Position numbers and translations under genes: made by a program. A stretch of 9,089 nucleotides of DNA from assembly GCA_946221765.1 (NCBI GenBank), contig CAMIMK010000115.1, positions 1 through 9,089 of the forward strand. Reading direction: 5' to 3'. The notes under the pieces were generated by a model that was given only the letters and a program-made list of their open reading frames with translations, was not told the DNA's origin and ran no database searches. This DNA comes from an uncultured Rhodovulum sp. GTDB lineage: Bacteria > Pseudomonadota > Alphaproteobacteria > Rhodobacterales > Rhodobacteraceae. Positions 6,313 through 9,089 of the stretch are shown piece after piece. How positions within the stretch are numbered: the stretch's first letter is position 1; every line of letters begins with the position of its first letter.

Positions 6313-7181
6313 CCGGCGGCAAGGTGGCGGCCCTCGAGCGCATCGCGGCGGCGCTGGAGCGCCTGAGTCCGCCGCCGGCACCGGCGCCGGATCTCGGGGG
6401 CGCGGATGCCTTCGTCTGGCAGGTCGCCCCCGACCGGCTGGAGCCGGTGGCGCGGGTGTCGCGCGTAGGGTTGCCGCTCCTGGTGGGCATCGACCGGGCG
6501 CGGGACACGCTCGTCGCCAACACGCTCCAGTTCGCCCGCGGCTTCCCGGCCAACAACGTCCTGCTCTGGGGCGCGCGGGGGATGGGCAAGTCGAGCCTCG
6601 TCAAGGCGGCCCATGCCGCCGCCGCCGAGGCCGTGCCCGGACGGGTGAAGCTCGTGGAGCTGCACCGCGAGGATCTGCCGAGCATCGGGCGGCTGCTGGC
6701 GATGCTGCGCGGCCAGCCCTATCGCTTCCTCCTGTTCTGCGACGACCTGTCCTTCGAGAAGGACGACGCGCATTACAAGAGCCTGAAGGCGGTGCTGGAC
6801 GGCGGCATCGAGGGGCGGCCCGGGAATGTCGTGCTCTATGCCACCTCGAACCGGCGGCACCTGATGCCGCGGGACATGATCGAGAACGAGCGCCAGACCT
6901 CGGTCAATCCGAGCGAGGCGACCGAGGAGAAGGTCTCGCTGTCGGACCGGTTCGGGCTGTGGCTCGGATTTCACGCCTGCAACCAGGACGACTTCCTGAA
7001 GATGATCCGCGGCTATTGCGACGCCTTCGGGATCGCGATCGACGACGAGACCCTGCGGGCCGAGGCGATCGAATGGAGCCAGACCCGGGGCGGCCGCTCC
7101 GGCCGGGTCGCCTGGCAATATGTCACCGACCTTGCCGGACGGCGGGGCGTGGCGACCGAAGGCGCTGCCGTGGACCGGTGA
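6309..7181 (+). CDS. DUF815-family P-loop ATPase
   Basis: The 290-residue protein is an AAA-like ATPase of the DUF815 family, whose role is not established. In order: a short N-terminal helix (MTGGKVAALERIAAALERL), a Pro-rich linker (21-27), a Walker A GARGMGKS (88-95), Walker B LLFCDDLSFE (141-150) with the paired Asp, sensor-1-like ATSNRRHL (178-185), the DRFGLWLGF block (213-221) with a possible arginine finger at Arg214, and GGRSGRVAWQ (261-270) resembling sensor 2. All expected nucleotide-binding motifs are present, and there is no signal peptide or membrane helix, so it is cytoplasmic. The frame is open upstream into tatC, but the ATG at 6309 overlaps the tatC TGA and gives normal family length. 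The coupling suggests co-expression with Tat; a functional link is inference only. Confidence 0.9.
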   Translation: MTGGKVAALERIAAALERLSPPPAPAPDLGGADAFVWQVAPDRLEPVARVSRVGLPLLVGIDRARDTLVANTLQFARGFPANNVLLWGARGMGKSSLVKAAHAAAAEAVPGRVKLVELHREDLPSIGRLLAMLRGQPYRFLLFCDDLSFEKDDAHYKSLKAVLDGGIEGRPGNVVLYATSNRRHLMPRDMIENERQTSVNPSEATEEKVSLSDRFGLWLGFHACNQDDFLKMIRGYCDAFGIAIDDETLRAEAIEWSQTRGGRSGRVAWQYVTDLAGRRGVATEGAAVDR

Positions 7182-7238
7182 GGCCAACCGTCCGGGGCGC
7201 GCTGCGGCGGCGGCAAGGGACGGGTGACGCAGGGTCAT

Positions 7239-7270
7239 GCAGGGGGACTTCCCCTCCGGTCCCCCCTTGC
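7239..7270 (+). terminator. GC-rich hairpin after the tat-DUF815 operon
   Basis: GCA-GGGGG-AC (7239-7248) can pair with GT-CCCCC and TGC (7259-7270), with single bulges on the 3' arm and a ten-base loop. It lies about 58 nt past the DUF815 stop. Only two T residues follow, so it is not a classic intrinsic terminator. A smaller alternative fold, GGGG-ACTT-CCCC, uses the same G-run. It is a plausible 3' end of the tat transcript. Confidence 0.35.
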
Positions 7271-7338
7271 GGATGGCCCTCGACCTGCGCCGGCTCCCTC
7301 CGGGCGGGTCGGGAAGACGGGGCGCCGTCGTCCGTCCC

Positions 7339-7402
7339 ATGACATCGGCGTCCCGAACTGCCGCGATGCAGCATTGATTTTGCGCAGGCGAGTTGCGATG
7401 GA
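7339..7402 (+). promoter_or_regulatory. Probable promoter region for DUF4170-waaA
   Basis: The 252-nt gap before the DUF4170 gene should hold a promoter. Two weak candidates are visible: ATGACA at 7339-7344 (five of six to TTGACA) with CGCGAT 17 nt later, and TTGATT at 7374-7379 with GATGGA 17 nt later. Neither has a good -10. The segment 7371-7408 is the least GC-rich part and contains TTGC three times (7380, 7393, 7403). Confidence 0.25.
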
Positions 7403-7433
7403 TTGCACATCCCCAGCCGGCAGCGGAGCAGCC

Positions 7434-7673
7434 ATGACCCAGCGCCTTCACCTTGTCTTCGGCGGTGAACTCTCGGACCTCAAGGGCGTCGAATTCGCCA
7501 ATGTCGGGGCCATCGATATCGTCGGGCTGTTTCCGAACTATGCCACGGCCTACGACGCCTGGAAATCGAAGGCGCAGGCCACCGTCGATCAGGCACAGAC
7601 TCGCTATTTCATTGCGCACCTCCACCGGCTGGTGGAAGAAAGCGATCCGGCCAGCGAGGATGCGGCAGGCTGA
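7434..7673 (+). CDS. Small DUF4170-family protein
   Basis: The 79-residue product matches the DUF4170 family as I recall it: a VFGGELSDL start (residues 8-16), the segment VGLFPNYATAYDAWKSKAQATVDQAQTRYFI (30-60) with its Tyr/Trp spacing, and a short acidic C terminus. There is no signal peptide or membrane helix. Function is unknown; alphaproteobacterial members are often found near lipid A/Kdo genes, which agrees with the waaA start only 45 nt downstream. The ATG at 7434 has GGAG five bases upstream. An in-frame ATG at 7398 would add 12 residues but has no better ribosome binding site. In relatives I recall an acyltransferase gene between DUF4170 and waaA; the 45-nt gap leaves no room for one here. 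Confidence 0.85.
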   Translation: MTQRLHLVFGGELSDLKGVEFANVGAIDIVGLFPNYATAYDAWKSKAQATVDQAQTRYFIAHLHRLVEESDPASEDAAG

Positions 7674-7709
7674 TGCCGGGCGGCGGCCACGGCTGCCTGC
7701 GCCGGGATC

Positions 7710-7714
7710 GGAGG
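7710..7714 (+). promoter_or_regulatory. Ribosome binding site that fixes the waaA TTG start
   Basis: GGAGG lies four bases before the TTG at 7719-7721. In this frame the only ATG, GTG or TTG between the preceding in-frame stop (7671) and the conserved RMEERRGIAG segment is this TTG; the next is an ATG at 7890, which is inside conserved sequence. Confidence 0.75.
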
Positions 7715-7718
7715 GCTC

Positions 7719-9089
7719 TTGGACATCGGTCACGACGAGGCTGCGGCGGGTGATCCGCTCCGCGCGCCCGCACACCCGCCCGGCTCCCTGCTGCTGTCGC
7801 TCTATCTCTTCCTGTCGCGCCGCCTCGCGCCGCTGGCGCTCAGGCGGCTGCGACGGCGGCAGGCCGAGGGCAAGGAGCATCCCGAGCGGATGGAGGAGCG
7901 GCGCGGCATCGCCGGGCTGCCCCGGCCGCCCGGGCGGCTCGTCTGGTTCCATGCCGCGAGCGTCGGCGAGTCGGCCTCGCTGCTGGAGCTCCTGCGCCGG
8001 CTGACCGAGGAGCGGCCGGACCTCACCTGCCTCGTCACCACGGTCACCGTGACCTCGGCGGACTTCCTGGCCGAGCGGCTGCCGGACCGCTGCCTGCACC
8101 AGTTCGCCCCGGTGGATGTCCTGCCCTGGGTCGCGCGTTTCCTCGATCACTGGCGGCCCGAGCTGGCGGTGAGTACCGAGAGCGAGCTGTGGCCGGCGAC
8201 GGTCTGGGAGCTGCACCGCCGCGACATCCCCCTGCTGCTCATCAATGCGCGGATCTCGCACCGTTCCTTCCGGCGCTGGCGCCGCGTCGGCGGCCTCGCG
8301 CAGGCCATGATGGGGCGGTTCACCGAGATCCTCGCCCAGGACGACCTGGCGGCCGACCAGCTTGCCCGGCTCGGGGCGGACCCGGGCCGCCTGCGGGTGA
8401 CGGGCACGCTCAAGGAAGGGTCGGCCCCGCTGCCGAACGACGAGCCCGAGCGGCAGCGGACGACCCGTGCCTTCGACGGCCGGCAGGTCTGGTGCGCCGC
8501 CTCGACCCATGCCGGCGAGGAGACCGCGGCGATTGCCGCGCATCTGGAGGTCCGGCAGGCGTTGCCGCGGCTGGCGATGATCCTGGTGCCGCGGCATCCC
8601 GTCCGCGGCGATTCGGTGGCGAGCGAAGTCAGGGCGGCGGGGCTCGGGGTGGCGCAGCGCTCGAAGGGCGAGGCGATCACGGCCGAAACGGATGTCTACC
8701 TCGCCGATACGATGGGCGAGCTCGGCATCTGGTACCGGGTCGCGCCGGTCAGTTTCGTCGGCGGATCGCTCGCGGATGTGGGCGGGCACAATCCCTTCGA
8801 GCCGGCGCTTCTCGGCAGCGCCATCCTCCATGGCCCGCATGTGCGCAACTTCGCCGAGGCCTATGCGCGGCTCGGGGCCGCGGATGCCGCGGTTCTGGTC
8901 AACCGCTCCGGCGACCTCGGCCCGGCGCTCCGCGAGGTGCTGCGCCCCGAGCGGTCGGCGGCGATGGCGGCGGCGGCCTGGGCGGCCGTCAGCGAGGGCG
9001 CGGACGTGACCGACGCGGTTCTCGCCACGATTGCCGCCCGCATCGACGCCCCGGCGGCCCCGCGTCCCTCCGTGCCACCGGTTCCGGTC
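7719..9089 (+). CDS. waaA: 3-deoxy-D-manno-octulosonic acid (Kdo) transferase WaaA, 3' end missing
   Basis: WaaA (KdtA, family GT30) transfers Kdo from CMP-Kdo to lipid IVA, the first step of lipopolysaccharide inner-core assembly, at the cytoplasmic face of the inner membrane. The 457 codons visible include an N-terminal hydrophobic anchor (about residues 22-36, GSLLLSLYLFL), the SVGES block (81-85) whose Glu84 matches the catalytic Glu of the family, TESELWP (153-159), LINARIS (174-180), an AASTHAGEE segment (260-268), LVPRHPVR (289-296) and the VGGHNPFEPALLG nucleotide-sugar block (354-366). Family members are usually 420-440 residues, so the conserved part is complete and a Pro/Ala-rich tail (from about 444) runs off the window with no stop seen. 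TTG is the start, as fixed by the adjacent GGAGG. Gene order suggests one transcript with the DUF4170 gene. Confidence 0.93.
   Translation, partial: MDIGHDEAAAGDPLRAPAHPPGSLLLSLYLFLSRRLAPLALRRLRRRQAEGKEHPERMEERRGIAGLPRPPGRLVWFHAASVGESASLLELLRRLTEERPDLTCLVTTVTVTSADFLAERLPDRCLHQFAPVDVLPWVARFLDHWRPELAVSTESELWPATVWELHRRDIPLLLINARISHRSFRRWRRVGGLAQAMMGRFTEILAQDDLAADQLARLGADPGRLRVTGTLKEGSAPLPNDEPERQRTTRAFDGRQVWCAASTHAGEETAAIAAHLEVRQALPRLAMILVPRHPVRGDSVASEVRAAGLGVAQRSKGEAITAETDVYLADTMGELGIWYRVAPVSFVGGSLADVGGHNPFEPALLGSAILHGPHVRNFAEAYARLGAADAAVLVNRSGDLGPALREVLRPERSAAMAAAAWAAVSEGADVTDAVLATIAARIDAPAAPRPSVPPVPV

Noticed and set aside
7316..7329. Small hairpin GACGG-GGCG-CCGTC in the gap before DUF4170
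   Set aside because: Five base pairs in GC-rich DNA is expected by chance, and no T-run follows.
6201..8840. 879-codon minus-strand frame opposite DUF815, DUF4170 and waaA
   Set aside because: It is antisense to three genes on the plus strand that carry clear family motifs, and its composition is Arg/Gly/Ala/Pro-rich. It reads through an intergenic region only because stops are rare at this GC content.

Overview
The window is GC-rich, strongly third-position-GC-biased bacterial chromosome with densely packed housekeeping genes. The protein sequences (TatA with an FGRGK hinge, a DUF4170 protein next to a Kdo transferase, FtsY next to a DMT permease and a YciB/IspZ-type septation protein) point to an alphaproteobacterium, most likely a Rhodobacter/Paracoccus relative (Rhodobacterales). 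This assignment is from family recognition by eye; no search was run.

Minus strand, positions 1-4550. At the left edge is the N-terminal part of a LysE/RhtB-type exporter (1-281, running off the window). A 462-nt stretch follows (282-743) with no confidently coding gene. Then comes a tight minus-strand series, in transcription order: an AI-2E/PerM-family permease (4550-3441), the signal-recognition-particle receptor gene ftsY (3349-2273), a DMT/EamA permease starting at a GTG directly abutting the ftsY stop (2272-1373), and a septation/YciB-type membrane protein (1352-744). ftsY and the two genes after it look like one transcript.

Plus strand, positions 4732-7181. After a 181-nt divergent intergenic region comes the twin-arginine translocation operon tatA-tatB-tatC. 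It continues, through a 4-nt stop/start overlap, into a DUF815-type P-loop ATPase of unknown role. tatB-tatC and tatC-DUF815 both overlap as ATGA, so translation is probably coupled. The window therefore has two membrane-export functions back to back: SRP-dependent co-translational targeting (ftsY, minus) and Tat-dependent folded-protein export (plus).

Plus strand, 7434-9089. After a 252-nt gap that probably ends the tat transcript and holds a new promoter, a small DUF4170 protein is followed by waaA (kdtA). WaaA is the Kdo transferase of lipopolysaccharide inner-core synthesis. It starts at a TTG behind a strong ribosome binding site and runs off the right edge without a stop.

There is no tRNA, rRNA, CRISPR array, insertion sequence, phage gene or toxin-antitoxin pair that I can support. 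Most of the window is ordinary core genome. The points most worth a second look are the uncharacterised DUF815 ATPase coupled to tatC, the DUF4170-waaA pairing, an in-frame tandem repeat in tatB, the non-coding-looking 282-743 region, and the compact divergent tatA control region.
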